Shown here: in pieces, positions 6,265 to 15,408 of the stretch | Layout of the letters: every line of letters begins with the position of its first letter | Position numbering within the stretch: position 1 is the first letter of the stretch | Source: Cellulomonas chengniuliangii | GTDB taxonomy: Bacteria; Actinomycetota; Actinomycetes; Actinomycetales; Cellulomonadaceae | Length of the DNA: 64,000 bases | NCBI RefSeq assembly: GCF_024508335.1 | Contig: NZ_CP101988.1 | Coordinates: 2,728,001 to 2,792,000 of the forward strand | Direction: 5' to 3' | The notes under the pieces: generated by a model | The model's database searches: none | The model's input: the letters and a program-made list of their open reading frames with translations, nothing else | What the model was told of the DNA's origin: nothing | Position numbers and translations under genes: made by a program

Positions 6265-8568
6265 TCAGCCCTCGAAGACGGGCGCCAGCGCGGCCCAGCG
6301 CTCGGCGCGGCAGTACACCGGGACGATGTCGCGAGGCGTCGGCCGCTCGACGGTGGTCCCGCCCGCGAGCGCCTCGCCCGACCAGGCGTCCACCCAGTCG
6401 CCTGCCGGCAGGTACGTCGTCCACGTGCTCGCCCCGGGCTCGGTCACCGGATGCACGAGCAGGTCGTCGCCCAGCAGGAACTGGCCCGGCCAGTCCCACA
6501 CCGCCGAGTCGTCGGGCCAGTCGAAGAACAGCCCGCGCATGAGCGGGCGGTCGCTCGCGATGGTGCGGGCCGCCTGCTCGGCCAGGTACGGCACGAGCCG
6601 CTCCCGCAGGTGGGCGTACCGGCGGAACTCGTCGACCACCGCGGGATCGTCGTGGGTCTCCGCCACGAACCACGGGGTGCGGTCGCGCAGCGGCAGCCGG
6701 TGGTGGTTGAACTCCGAGTGGTACTGCATCACCGGCATGAACGTCGCGGCAGCCGCCGCGCGCACGTAGAGCTCGCCATCGGGCACGGGGCCGGAGAACC
6801 CGGCCAGGTCCCAGCCCCAGTACACGATGCCGCAGGCGGAGGCCGTGATTCCCGCCGTCACCGAGTGCCGGAACGCCTCCCAGGTGGAGTCCTCGTCGCC
6901 CGCCCAGAACAGGCCGTGGGCCTGCGACCCGGTGAAGCCGGCGCGTGAGAACGTCACGGGCGCCTTGCCGTGCGCGCGGAGCAGGTCGCCGAACGCCCGC
7001 GCGTAGTGCACCGGGTAGAGGTTGTTGCCCTCGTCGCCGCGGCGCCCGTCGGCGTAGCGCAGGTCGTGGCCCCAGGCGTGCTCGCCGCCGTCGGTCTTGA
7101 ACCCGTCGACGTCGAGGTCGGCCACCAGGTAGCGCCGCTTCGCGGTCCACCAGTCCCGGCCTTCCTGCGTGGACAGGTCGGCCATGAGCGCCTGCGGGAA
7201 CCACCAGCCGCGGTTGTGGTAGGCCGAGCCGTCGGCCTCCCGCACGGCGTGGCCCGACGCGACCATGGCACGCCCGTCGGCGAGCACCTGGCTGTCCTGG
7301 GGCACGTCGGGGCCCAGGTCGTGCTCGGTCTTCTGCAGCGGGATCTGCCAGAGGATCACCTTGATGCCCCGCGCGTGCAGCTCGTCGATCATCGCCCGCG
7401 GGTCGGGCCACGCCCCCTCGGGCGGGTAGGTGAAGTCGTCGGCGCCGTGCGGGGCGCCGTCGGGCGTGACCTCGTAGCGGGCGTCGCGGAAGATCGTGAT
7501 GCCCTCCTCGTCGCTCCACGCCTCGATCACGACGGCGCCCACGGGGATGTCGAGCTCCTGGTGGCTGTCCATGCGCTCCATCACGAGGCGCTGGGTGTTC
7601 CACTCGTTGCCCGAGGCCCACAGCCGGAACACCCACGCCGGCAGCTCCTCGGCGCGCCCGACCTCGTCGCCGAAGGCCCGCAGCACCTCGTCGGGCGCCC
7701 CGTCGTAGAGGGCCACCTCGAGCCGCTCGTGCGGGGCCCCGCCCAACGCCGCCTCGACCACCAGCAGGTCGGGCTGCGAGGCGCCGACGTCGTACCAGGT
7801 GCGCCGCGCGGTGCGGACGTGGAAGCCCCACCCAGCGCCCCCGACGACGTGCGCGAAGGGCATCGGCAGGTAGGTGCGGCCGTGCGCGGCCTGCGACTTG
7901 TACTGCTCGAACACGACGGCGTCGAGTGCCGAGCCGCGCTGGTCGACGGCGTCGTACCGCTCCCCGAACCCGACCACGTGCTCGTGGGGATCGAGCCGCA
8001 GCGCGAACCGCACCCGCCGCACCCCGTCCGCGTCGCGCAGCCACTCCACGCTCCCGGGCACGAGCCGTGACCGGGAGCCCTCGGCGCCGGCGAGCACCAG
8101 GTCGCCGCCCTCCTGCGACCACTCCGCGGCCGAGACGTCGAACCAGGGGGTCGGCGGCTCCACCCGAGGCGTGCCCTCGCCCTCGGCGCCGGTCGCCTCG
8201 GCCAGGAACCGGTAGCGGTAGCGCGTCCCGGCGACGAGGGCGGGGGTGTCCACCGACCAGCCGCCATCGGCCTCGAGCTGCGCGGCCTGGGCCGCGGCGA
8301 GGTGCCCGTCGCCGCCCGCGAGAGCCGCGGCGTCCGCGGCCGAGGCAGTCGCCGGGGCCAGCGTGAGCAGCATGGTCGCGCCCGTGGACAGGTCCTGCCA
8401 CTCGCAGGTCACGGCCGTGACGTCGGGACGCGCGACCACGCCGAGGCGGACGCTCTGGCCCGCCTCGGGCGTCACCGGCACGCGCTGGTCCGCTGATGTC
8501 GCGTAGGGGTGCTCGATGCCGTGGGGACGGTGGGTGAGAGCCGGGAGGCTCGTGGTGGTGGGGGTCAT
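6265..8568 (-). CDS. GH31-family alpha-glucosidase
   Basis: 767 residues. Glycoside hydrolase that removes alpha-linked glucose from imported oligosaccharides; no signal peptide is seen, so it acts in the cytoplasm. The catalytic nucleophile is Asp492 in FKTDGGE and the acid/base is about Asp558 in FWAGDED. VILWQIPLQKTEHD and GIVYWGWDLAGFSGP are further GH31 blocks, and the N-terminal half is the usual beta-sandwich. The ATG at 8568 overlaps the stop of the GH15 gene (ATGA); an upstream in-frame start is not used. Last gene of the operon. The linkage (alpha-1,6, alpha-1,3 or alpha-xyloside) cannot be fixed from sequence alone. Confidence 0.85.
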   Translation of the reverse strand: MTPTTTSLPALTHRPHGIEHPYATSADQRVPVTPEAGQSVRLGVVARPDVTAVTCEWQDLSTGATMLLTLAPATASAADAAALAGGDGHLAAAQAAQLEADGGWSVDTPALVAGTRYRYRFLAEATGAEGEGTPRVEPPTPWFDVSAAEWSQEGGDLVLAGAEGSRSRLVPGSVEWLRDADGVRRVRFALRLDPHEHVVGFGERYDAVDQRGSALDAVVFEQYKSQAAHGRTYLPMPFAHVVGGAGWGFHVRTARRTWYDVGASQPDLLVVEAALGGAPHERLEVALYDGAPDEVLRAFGDEVGRAEELPAWVFRLWASGNEWNTQRLVMERMDSHQELDIPVGAVVIEAWSDEEGITIFRDARYEVTPDGAPHGADDFTYPPEGAWPDPRAMIDELHARGIKVILWQIPLQKTEHDLGPDVPQDSQVLADGRAMVASGHAVREADGSAYHNRGWWFPQALMADLSTQEGRDWWTAKRRYLVADLDVDGFKTDGGEHAWGHDLRYADGRRGDEGNNLYPVHYARAFGDLLRAHGKAPVTFSRAGFTGSQAHGLFWAGDEDSTWEAFRHSVTAGITASACGIVYWGWDLAGFSGPVPDGELYVRAAAAATFMPVMQYHSEFNHHRLPLRDRTPWFVAETHDDPAVVDEFRRYAHLRERLVPYLAEQAARTIASDRPLMRGLFFDWPDDSAVWDWPGQFLLGDDLLVHPVTEPGASTWTTYLPAGDWVDAWSGEALAGGTTVERPTPRDIVPVYCRAERWAALAPVFEG

Positions 8569-9734
8569 CGCGCGTCGTCCTCCGGGAGCAGGCCGAGCTC
8601 GTCGGCCAGGATCAGGTACATGCCGTGGGACCACAGCAGCGGGGTCGCGACAGTGCCCCAGCGGTCGAGCCACTCGTCGCGGTGCTCGGGCGCCAGCAGG
8701 TGGTCCGGGACCTGCTCGGGCATCTCGCCGTCATCCACGGCGTGGTCGGCGGCCCACACGAGGTGGCGCAGGGCGGCCGGGCGGTCGCCCGCGGCGGCAC
8801 GGTTCCAGCCGAGCAGGCTGGCCAGGAGCAGCCACTGCCCACCGCCGTAGAACACGTCGGCGCGGAAGCGGTGCACGCCGCCGTCGACGTCGAGGTCGCG
8901 GGCCACCGCGTCGAGCGTCGCGGCCGCGATCGGGCTCGCGGGGTCCACCAGCCCGAAGGGGACCACGCACGCGGCCAGGGAGGCGTCGACGGCTGACGAG
9001 CCGAGCCACTTGGCGAGGTGCGGCGCCGCGGGGTCGCCCGCGCGGCCGGTGGTCGTCCCCTCGGCCAGGACGAGCTGGCGGGCCTGCTCGGCGACGTCGA
9101 GCGCACGCCGCGCGCGAGTCGCGTCGAGGACCCCGGCCTGGGCGATGGCCTGGAGTCCGCCGTGGATCGCGCCGAGGGTGGAGACGTGGCGCTGCTCGAC
9201 GTGCTCCTCCCACCAGTCGTAGCACGGGCGGTCCCAGAAGGCCGCGAGGTAGTCGACCGCCACCTCGATGCCCGACAGCCAGCGGTCGAGCGCCAGGCCG
9301 TGCCGCTGAGCGTGCGTCACCACGGCCCACAGCCACATGCCGTACCCGTCGGTCTGGAAGTCCCACCACGGGTCGGAGCCGTCAGAGCCGTCGAACGTGA
9401 ACCGTGTCGGCAGCATCAGGTCGAGCGGCAGGTCCTCGCCTGCCTCCGCCGCGGCGACGAGCCCGGCGACCTGGCCCGTCCGGGCGGCCAGGACGCGGGT
9501 GACCCAGTCGTGGAAGCGGTCGACCGACCCGACGTCGCCGTACCGGGACATGCCCTCCGCCGTGAACGACCCGTCACGCAGCCACGCGTACCCGCGGTAG
9601 GCCGAGAACGTGGGCGAGGCCGGGTAGGCGCCCGCGGGGTCCTGGTGTCCGGCGATGACGGCGTGGCTGCGGCGCGCGAGCGCGACGAGGCGCTCCCGGT
9701 CGGGCGTGGAGGTCTCCGGGAAGGGGTGGGTCAT
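8565..9734 (-). CDS. GH15-family glucohydrolase, isomaltose-type
   Basis: 389 residues, shorter than fungal glucoamylases and close to bacterial isomaltose glucohydrolases of GH15. It has the family's YRGYAWLRDG block (46-55), the substrate-site DGYGMWLWAV segment, the WWEEH general-acid region (Glu176/177) and a late PLLWSHGMYL motif. It lacks a secretion signal, so it acts on sugars brought in by the neighbouring ABC importer. Preceded by a hairpin at 9789-9821 and coupled to GH31 by ATGA overlap. Confidence 0.8.
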   Translation of the reverse strand: MTHPFPETSTPDRERLVALARRSHAVIAGHQDPAGAYPASPTFSAYRGYAWLRDGSFTAEGMSRYGDVGSVDRFHDWVTRVLAARTGQVAGLVAAAEAGEDLPLDLMLPTRFTFDGSDGSDPWWDFQTDGYGMWLWAVVTHAQRHGLALDRWLSGIEVAVDYLAAFWDRPCYDWWEEHVEQRHVSTLGAIHGGLQAIAQAGVLDATRARRALDVAEQARQLVLAEGTTTGRAGDPAAPHLAKWLGSSAVDASLAACVVPFGLVDPASPIAAATLDAVARDLDVDGGVHRFRADVFYGGGQWLLLASLLGWNRAAAGDRPAALRHLVWAADHAVDDGEMPEQVPDHLLAPEHRDEWLDRWGTVATPLLWSHGMYLILADELGLLPEDDAR

Positions 9735-9788
9735 GTCTCACAGTCCTGGTCAGGTGCGGTGCGGGGATCCGCGCGCGATGCGCGCGAG

Positions 9789-9821
9789 CGGGTGGGCCCG
9801 GCTGACGGCCGGGCCCACCCG
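9789..9821 (-). terminator. Intra-operon hairpin between binding-protein and GH15 genes
   Basis: Perfect 13-bp stem CGGGTGGGCCCGG (9789-9801) pairing with 9809-9821, seven-base loop. It could reduce read-through so that the binding protein is made in excess over the hydrolases, or protect the upstream mRNA. Confidence 0.55.
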
Positions 9822-9828
9822 GTGCAGG

Positions 9829-11109
9829 TCAGCCCAGGAGGGCGGTGACCCGGGTCTGCGCGTCGGTCAGTGCCTGCTCGACGGTCTTGCGGCCGGCCGC
9901 GGCGTTGGCCAGCTCCTCGCCGACGATGTCCTGCATCTCCTGCTGGGACTCGATCACGGGCGGCAGCACGACAGCGTCGAGCGAGTCGAACACCGCGGCC
10001 CGGTTGGCCGGCGGGGTGACCTCGAGGTAGCTGTCCAGCATCGACTGGTCGGCCACCGGCGGCAGCTCCCACGACGTGGCCAGTCGCGTCTCCACGGTCG
10101 TGCTGGACGCGGTGAGGAACTCGAGCCAGCGCGTGGCCTCCTCGGGGTGCGCCGACTTCGCGGACACGACGACGCCGTTCGCGAACAGCGCCGACGCCTT
10201 CTCGGCGCTGCCCGGCTCAACGGCGATGTCCCAGCCGAGGCCCTCGACCTCGGCGAGTCCGCCGAACATCCAGATGCCGCTGTGCCACATGCCGAGCTTG
10301 CCCGCCTTGAACAGGTCGGTGTCGAAGTCAGCGGTGCCCGCGCCGTCCGCCTCCGTGGGCATCGTCGTGCCCGACTTGCCGACGAGCCACGTCGCCGCCT
10401 CGATGCCCTCGGGGCTCGCGAAGGTCGCGGCGGTCTGCTCGGCGTCGAAGAACTCGCCACCGGCCTGGGCCAGCGCCTTGTAGAACTCGTGGAAGGAGAT
10501 CGGCTGGTAGTCGCCCCAGACGCCCGCCGACCGGTCGGTGAGCTTCTCGGCCGCGGCCTGCTCGTCGGCCCAGGTCCAGTCAGCCGTGGGGTGCTCGAGG
10601 CCCGCCGCGTCGAAGAGGTCCGTGTTGTAGAACAGCACGACGTTCGAGAACGAGGCCGGCAGGCCCAGCTGGGCGCCGTCGTGGGAGAACGACTCGAGCA
10701 GCGACGGCGTGTACGCGTCGGCGTTCTCGATCGTCAGCTCCGCGAGCGCCCCGTTGGCCGCGTACGTCACGAAGTTCTCGTAGTTCAGCTCGAAGGTGTC
10801 GGACACCGTGCCGCCGGCCACCGAGGTCAGCAGCTTCGTGAAGTAGTCGGCGTACGGGAGGGTCTCGACCTGCACGTCGATGTCAGGGTTGGCTTCCTCG
10901 AACGCCGTGACGATGGCGTCCAGGTCCCCCTCGTGGCCACCGTTGGCCGAGAAGTTCATGTACGTGATCGTCACCGGGCGGTCGCCGTCCCCGGCGGGCG
11001 CCTGGGGCGCCGTGGCCGACCCCTGGGAGCAGGCCGTGAGCGTGAGCGCCAGGGCGGCGCTCGCGCCGAGGGCGGCCCGGCGGCCGGGGCGCATCGTGGT
11101 TCGGAACAT
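9829..11109 (-). CDS. ABC sugar-transporter substrate-binding lipoprotein
   Basis: 426 residues, cluster-1 extracellular solute-binding family. The N-terminus has an Arg-rich segment, a hydrophobic run and the lipobox LTAC with Cys27 as the lipidated residue. Then PVTITYMNFSANGGHEGDLD, the binding-protein opening, and FYNTDLFDAAGLEHP, a hinge block. It captures the oligosaccharide outside the membrane and delivers it to the two permeases upstream. The ATPase is missing and is likely a shared MsiK-type protein, as is common in actinobacteria. The start at 11109 was chosen to place the signal at the N-terminus. Confidence 0.9.
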   Translation of the reverse strand: MFRTTMRPGRRAALGASAALALTLTACSQGSATAPQAPAGDGDRPVTITYMNFSANGGHEGDLDAIVTAFEEANPDIDVQVETLPYADYFTKLLTSVAGGTVSDTFELNYENFVTYAANGALAELTIENADAYTPSLLESFSHDGAQLGLPASFSNVVLFYNTDLFDAAGLEHPTADWTWADEQAAAEKLTDRSAGVWGDYQPISFHEFYKALAQAGGEFFDAEQTAATFASPEGIEAATWLVGKSGTTMPTEADGAGTADFDTDLFKAGKLGMWHSGIWMFGGLAEVEGLGWDIAVEPGSAEKASALFANGVVVSAKSAHPEEATRWLEFLTASSTTVETRLATSWELPPVADQSMLDSYLEVTPPANRAAVFDSLDAVVLPPVIESQQEMQDIVGEELANAAAGRKTVEQALTDAQTRVTALLG

Positions 11110-11162
11110 CTGTTCGTCCTTTCGTGGCGGTCGGCGACGGTGCCGAGCCGGGGAGGTGGCGG

Positions 11163-11993
11163 CTACTTGAGCCCGGTGTGGGCCATGCCCGCGATGATGT
11201 GGCGCTGCGCCACGATGTAGAGCAGCGCGATCGGGATGATGGAGACGACCGACCCGGCCATGACCACGTCCCACTCGGTGGTGAACTGCCCGCGGAGGGT
11301 CGCAAGCCCGAGCGGGAGGGTCATGAGCTCGGGCGACCTGATGACCACCAGCGGCCACAGGAAGCTGTTCCAGCTCGACATGAACGCGAACACCGCGAGG
11401 GTCGCGAGCGAGGGGCGCACGAGCGGCAGCATGATCGTGGTGAAGATGCGCAGGTGGCCCGCCCCGTCGATGGTGGCGGCCTCGTCGAGCTCGCGCGGCA
11501 CGCCCTCCATGGCCTGCTTCAGCAGGAACACCCCGAACGCGGAGGCGATCGTGGGAGCCAGCAGCGCGAAGTAGGTGTCGTTGAGCTGCAGCCGTGTCAT
11601 CTCGATGAACAGCGGCACGACGAGCACCTGCAACGGGATCATCAGCGTCGCGAGGTAGACGGCGAACACGACGTTGCGGCCCCGGAACGGCAGCCGGGCG
11701 AACGCGTACGCGGCCATCGACGAGGTGACGAGCTGGAGCAGTGTCGTGGCGACGGCGATCCCGAACGAGTTGCCCACGATGCGCCACACCGGCATGACGC
11801 CGAACAGCTCCCGGTACGCGTCCAGGGTGGGGTCCTCGACGACCAGGCTCGGCCCCGAGGAGAGCGTCCCGCCGGGCGTGATCGAGGTGATCACCGTCCA
11901 GAGGAAGGGGAACAGCATGGCGACGGCGCCGAGGGCGACGACGAGGTAGAGGAGGCCGCGGCGCGCGAGCCGCGTGGTTGTGATGTCAGGCAT
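11163..11993 (-). CDS. ABC sugar-transporter permease, MalG type
   Basis: 276 residues with about six membrane helices. The cytoplasmic EAA loop reads ELDEAATIDGAGHLRIF and contacts the ATPase. The C-terminus ends GMAHTGLK, close to the usual MalG-type ending with G-AVKG. It overlaps the preceding permease gene by eight bases, so the two are translated together. Confidence 0.92.
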   Translation of the reverse strand: MPDITTTRLARRGLLYLVVALGAVAMLFPFLWTVITSITPGGTLSSGPSLVVEDPTLDAYRELFGVMPVWRIVGNSFGIAVATTLLQLVTSSMAAYAFARLPFRGRNVVFAVYLATLMIPLQVLVVPLFIEMTRLQLNDTYFALLAPTIASAFGVFLLKQAMEGVPRELDEAATIDGAGHLRIFTTIMLPLVRPSLATLAVFAFMSSWNSFLWPLVVIRSPELMTLPLGLATLRGQFTTEWDVVMAGSVVSIIPIALLYIVAQRHIIAGMAHTGLK

Positions 11994-12951
11994 GGTTCAC
12001 CCACCGCTTCTGGCCGTGCAGCTGGAATGCCGTGACCCCGAGGATCAGGGCGAAGAGGAGCCAGGACAGCGCAGACGCCTCGCCTGCGCGCCCGTAGCGG
12101 AACGTCAGGTCGTAGATCTGGCCGACGACCACCTGGCTCGCGCCCGATGGGCCTCCCCCGGTCATCACGTACACCTGGTCGAACACCTGGAAGCCGTTGA
12201 CGAGCGAGATCACCACGACGAAGAACGTCGAGGGGGACAGCAACGGGAGCGTGATCGACCGGAACCGCTGCCAGGCGTTGGCGCCGTCCATCCGCGCCGC
12301 CTCCATCACGTCGCCCGGGATCGCCTGCAGGCCGGCCAGCAGGATGACCATGACGAAGCCGAGGTCCTTCCATGCGGAGGCGAGGATGACCGAGGGCAGA
12401 GCCCACGTCGGGTCCGTCCACCAGCCCGGCTCCGGGAGGCCGATGGCGCCCAGCACCTGGTTGACCAGGCCGTTGCCCGGGTTGAGCAGCCACTGCCAGA
12501 CCAGCGCCACGACGACCCAGCTCGTGACCACGGGAAGGAAGTAGGCGGCGCGGAAGAAGGACCGGCCGCGGAACGCCTGGTTCAGCAGCAGCGCGAGTCC
12601 CAGGCCGCCCACGTACACGAGCGGCAGGTACCCGGCGATGTACATCAGGGTGTTCCCGAAGACCTTCCGGGTCGTCGGGTCGCCCAAGAGCTTGGCGTAG
12701 TTGTCGAGCCCGACCCACTCCATGCCGGAGATGAGGTTCCAGCGGTGCAGGCTCACCCAGGCCGATCCCACCATCGGGACCAGGACGAAGGCGATGAGGG
12801 GGATCGCGCTCGGCAGCAGGAACAGCAGCACCCACCCGACGCGCTTCAGCCCACGGCGGCGCGACGCGGGTCCGCGGCGGGCGCGGGTGGCTGCCCTGCC
12901 GGCGGTCGCGGCGGGGGCGCCGGCGATCGACGGCGCGGTCGGCGCGCTCAT
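11986..12951 (-). CDS. ABC sugar-transporter permease, MalF type
   Basis: 321 residues. A short Ala/Arg-rich N-terminus is followed by six predicted membrane helices, with the EAA loop [17 protein letters not shown]. It pairs with the MalG-type permease to form the channel. The ATG at 12951 overlaps the regulator's stop by four bases. Confidence 0.92.
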   Translation of the reverse strand: MSAPTAPSIAGAPAATAGRAATRARRGPASRRRGLKRVGWVLLFLLPSAIPLIAFVLVPMVGSAWVSLHRWNLISGMEWVGLDNYAKLLGDPTTRKVFGNTLMYIAGYLPLVYVGGLGLALLLNQAFRGRSFFRAAYFLPVVTSWVVVALVWQWLLNPGNGLVNQVLGAIGLPEPGWWTDPTWALPSVILASAWKDLGFVMVILLAGLQAIPGDVMEAARMDGANAWQRFRSITLPLLSPSTFFVVVISLVNGFQVFDQVYVMTGGGPSGASQVVVGQIYDLTFRYGRAGEASALSWLLFALILGVTAFQLHGQKRWVNHA

Positions 12952-14177
12952 CGGACCGGCTCCGCGTGCTGGTCGTCCGCCCCGGCGTGGAGGCGCTCGC
13001 GCACGAGCCGTCCCTGGTCACCGGTGGCGCCCGCGGCGTCGAACGGGCTCGCCAGGACGAGGGAGGCGGCGCCGAGCGCCCACTTGTCCTCGGCCCAGGG
13101 CTCGATCACGAACGGGATGCCGCGACGCGCGGGCATGAGGTGCCCGCGGAAGGACGGCTCGAAGCCGGGCTCCCAGTGCCGCCACGCGTCGATGCCCTCC
13201 CCGAGCAGCACGATCACCTCGGGGTCGATGGTGTGCACGACGCCCGCGAGGGCCCTGCCGAGCCGTGCGCCGGCCTCCCGGTAGATCTCCAGGGCGGCGG
13301 CGTCGCCGCGCTCGGCGGCCTGGCGCAGACCGGCGGCGGTTCCTCGGGGGCCGACCACGCCCTGCTCGAGAGCTGCCCGCACCAGGGCGTCCTCGCCGAT
13401 GTGGGCCTCGAGGCAGCCTCGCGACCCGCACCCGCAGAGCGGGCCGTCCGTGGTGATGGGGATGTGCCCGATCTCGCCCGCGCCACCCGACGCGCCACGG
13501 TAGACGGCGCCGTCGACGACGATGCCGCACCCGATGCCGCGCCCGATGGTCACGACCAGGTAGGAGCCGTGGTCGCGGCCGGTGCCGTACAGCCGCTCGG
13601 CGACCGCGAGGGTGTTGACGTCGTTCTCCACCAGGACGGGCACGCCGAGCGTGCTGCGCAGCACCGCGCCGACGTGCGCGTCGGACCAGCCGAGGGTCGG
13701 GGCGTCGACGATGCCGGAGGCCTGGGAGTCGACAGACCCCGGGATCCCGACGCCGATGCCGAGCAACGGTCCCGAGTGGTCGTCGACCGCGGTGCCGAGG
13801 ATGTGGCCGAGCGCGTCGAGCGCGTCCGGCGCGTCCGGGTCGAAGCGCTGCGTGGACTGGCTGCGCACGGTGCCGTCGAGGTCCACGTCGACGAGGGCGA
13901 CGTGGTCGGCGGTGACCTTGGCGCCGATCGCCCCGCCGGCGGACCGGACCAGGCCGAGGAGCCTCGCCGGGCGCCCGCCCTGCGAGGGCGCGTGCTCGAG
14001 CTCGGTGACGAGCCCGCGGGCGATGAGGTCCTTGGTCAGCTGCGTCACGAGGGCCGGGCTGACGTCGAGCGCCCGGGCGACGTCGGCGCGGGACGTGGGC
14101 CCGCGCGTGCCGAGCAGCCCGAGGATCGCCGACGGGACCAGGTCACCACGGGCAGACGGGCGGGTTGCGGGTGACAT
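12948..14177 (-). CDS. ROK-family transcriptional repressor
   Basis: 409 residues. N-terminal winged helix ([20 protein letters not shown], then [12 protein letters not shown]), followed by a ROK sugar-binding domain with [12 protein letters not shown], an [11 protein letters not shown] block and the zinc-binding [10 protein letters not shown] motif. It probably senses glucose or an oligosaccharide and represses its own operon, since it is the first gene and its promoter contains palindromes. It overlaps the permease gene by four bases. The whole six-gene unit runs ROK, MalF, MalG, binding protein, GH15, GH31. Confidence 0.9.
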   Translation of the reverse strand: MSPATRPSARGDLVPSAILGLLGTRGPTSRADVARALDVSPALVTQLTKDLIARGLVTELEHAPSQGGRPARLLGLVRSAGGAIGAKVTADHVALVDVDLDGTVRSQSTQRFDPDAPDALDALGHILGTAVDDHSGPLLGIGVGIPGSVDSQASGIVDAPTLGWSDAHVGAVLRSTLGVPVLVENDVNTLAVAERLYGTGRDHGSYLVVTIGRGIGCGIVVDGAVYRGASGGAGEIGHIPITTDGPLCGCGSRGCLEAHIGEDALVRAALEQGVVGPRGTAAGLRQAAERGDAAALEIYREAGARLGRALAGVVHTIDPEVIVLLGEGIDAWRHWEPGFEPSFRGHLMPARRGIPFVIEPWAEDKWALGAASLVLASPFDAAGATGDQGRLVRERLHAGADDQHAEPVR

Positions 14178-14194
14178 CGAACTCCTTTGTTCAC

Positions 14195-14217
14195 CACTAA
14201 ATTTAGTGCAACACTAA
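14195..14217. promoter_or_regulatory. Overlapping palindromes, ROK operator
   Basis: CACTAAATTTAGTG (14195-14208) is a perfect palindrome, and TTAGTG-CAA-CACTAA (14203-14217) is a second one sharing a half-site. Three alternating TTAGTG half-sites cover the -10 box and transcription start of the operon. Confidence 0.65.
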
Positions 14218-14239
14218 CTAGCGCCACAGTGGTCGTCAA
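14211..14239 (-). promoter_or_regulatory. Promoter of the ROK-ABC-GH15-GH31 operon
   Basis: On the minus strand -35 TTGACG (plus 14234-14239), 17-base spacer, -10 TAGTGT (plus 14211-14216). The -10 and start region lie in the operator palindromes, the expected layout for repression. Confidence 0.6.
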
Positions 14240-14428
14240 CTCCGCAGGTCGCGGCCCTGCCAGGAGCCGCGCGCCATGCCGCTCGCTCCCCCAAGCGCGC
14301 GACGACGTCCGGCCCGCCACGCCCCGCAGGCATGGCGAACCGCGCGCCAGGCGGACGCCGGCCCTGCCGGTCAAAGCGGCCGTGGCGGAGGCTGCGCAGT
14401 CACGTCCGCAGGCGCGGGCCGCCCGCGG

Positions 14429-15322
14429 TCAGGCGGTGACGTCGGCGCGCGTCACGAGCACGGGGCAGCGCGACCGGCGGACGACGCCCCGGCTCACGGA
14501 CCCGAGCAGCAGGCCGGCCAGCCCGCCCCGCCCCCGTGCGCCGACCACGACCAGGTCCGCTGCAGCGGAGGCCTGCGTCAGGACATGCGCCGCCGGGCCC
14601 TCCGTCACCTCCCACGCGACCTCGATCGGCAGCTCGCGTTCGGCGAGGAGCACCCGGGCTGCCGCCTGCACGCGCTCGGCGTGGGCGAGCGCCATCTCGT
14701 CCGGCGTGATCCCCGGGTAGGCCACGGCCCAATAGCTGAGGGTCGCCGATGCCTCGGCCCGGGTCCACGACGTCACGACCCGCAGCGTCGAGCCGCGCAG
14801 CACCGCCTCGTTCACGGCCGCGAGCAGCGCGGTGTCGGCGCCAGCCGACCCGTCGATGCCCACCACGACAACGCCCGTCGTCGACCTCTCGGCCGAGTCG
14901 GCGGGCACCACGACGACCGGGCAGGTCGCGCGCTGCACAGCGCCCGTGGCGACCGATCCGGTCAGGGCCTCGCTGAACCACCCGGTGCCGTGCCGCCCCA
15001 GCACGAGCATCCGCGCCCCGTGCGCGCGGTCCACCAGCGCTTGGGCCGGCGAGCCGTGGCCGATGGCCGCGCTCACCGCCACCGACGCGTCGGCATCCCG
15101 GACGATCTCGGCGCCCTCGTCGGCCACGGCCTGGACCCCAGCGAGCACTGCCTGCCCCAGCGGAGAGCTCCCGGCGCCTCCGCCCGGCCTGTCGGCGAAG
15201 CCCCACACATGGACCACCAGCACGTCGCTGCCCGCACGGGCGGCCTCTGCCGCCGCCCACCGCACCGCCACCGCCGATTGCTCGGAGGCGTCATACCCGA
15301 CGACGATCGGAGCAGCCACCAT
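14429..15322 (-). CDS. Tandem universal stress protein
   Basis: 297 residues built of two UspA domains. The first starts IVVGYDASEQSAVAVRWAA and holds the nucleotide-binding GRHGTGWFSEALTGSV motif. The second starts VVVVGIDGSAGADTALL and holds GARGRGGLAGLLLGSVSRG. Both G-x2-G-x9-G(S/T) loops look intact, so ATP binding is likely. Such proteins act in stress or hypoxia responses. It stands alone, with a start at 15322; the roughly 200-bp gap downstream to the ROK operon holds only a widely spaced 9-bp inverted repeat (14272-14280 / 14329-14337). Confidence 0.9.
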   Translation of the reverse strand: MVAAPIVVGYDASEQSAVAVRWAAAEAARAGSDVLVVHVWGFADRPGGGAGSSPLGQAVLAGVQAVADEGAEIVRDADASVAVSAAIGHGSPAQALVDRAHGARMLVLGRHGTGWFSEALTGSVATGAVQRATCPVVVVPADSAERSTTGVVVVGIDGSAGADTALLAAVNEAVLRGSTLRVVTSWTRAEASATLSYWAVAYPGITPDEMALAHAERVQAAARVLLAERELPIEVAWEVTEGPAAHVLTQASAAADLVVVGARGRGGLAGLLLGSVSRGVVRRSRCPVLVTRADVTA

Positions 15323-15408
15323 GACCTCCTCGAGCCTCAGCCGGTCTGGCTCTCCATGCTGCACCCGACATCGCGGCGCCGCCCGGCGCCGGCCGGCCCC
15401 CGGGTGGG

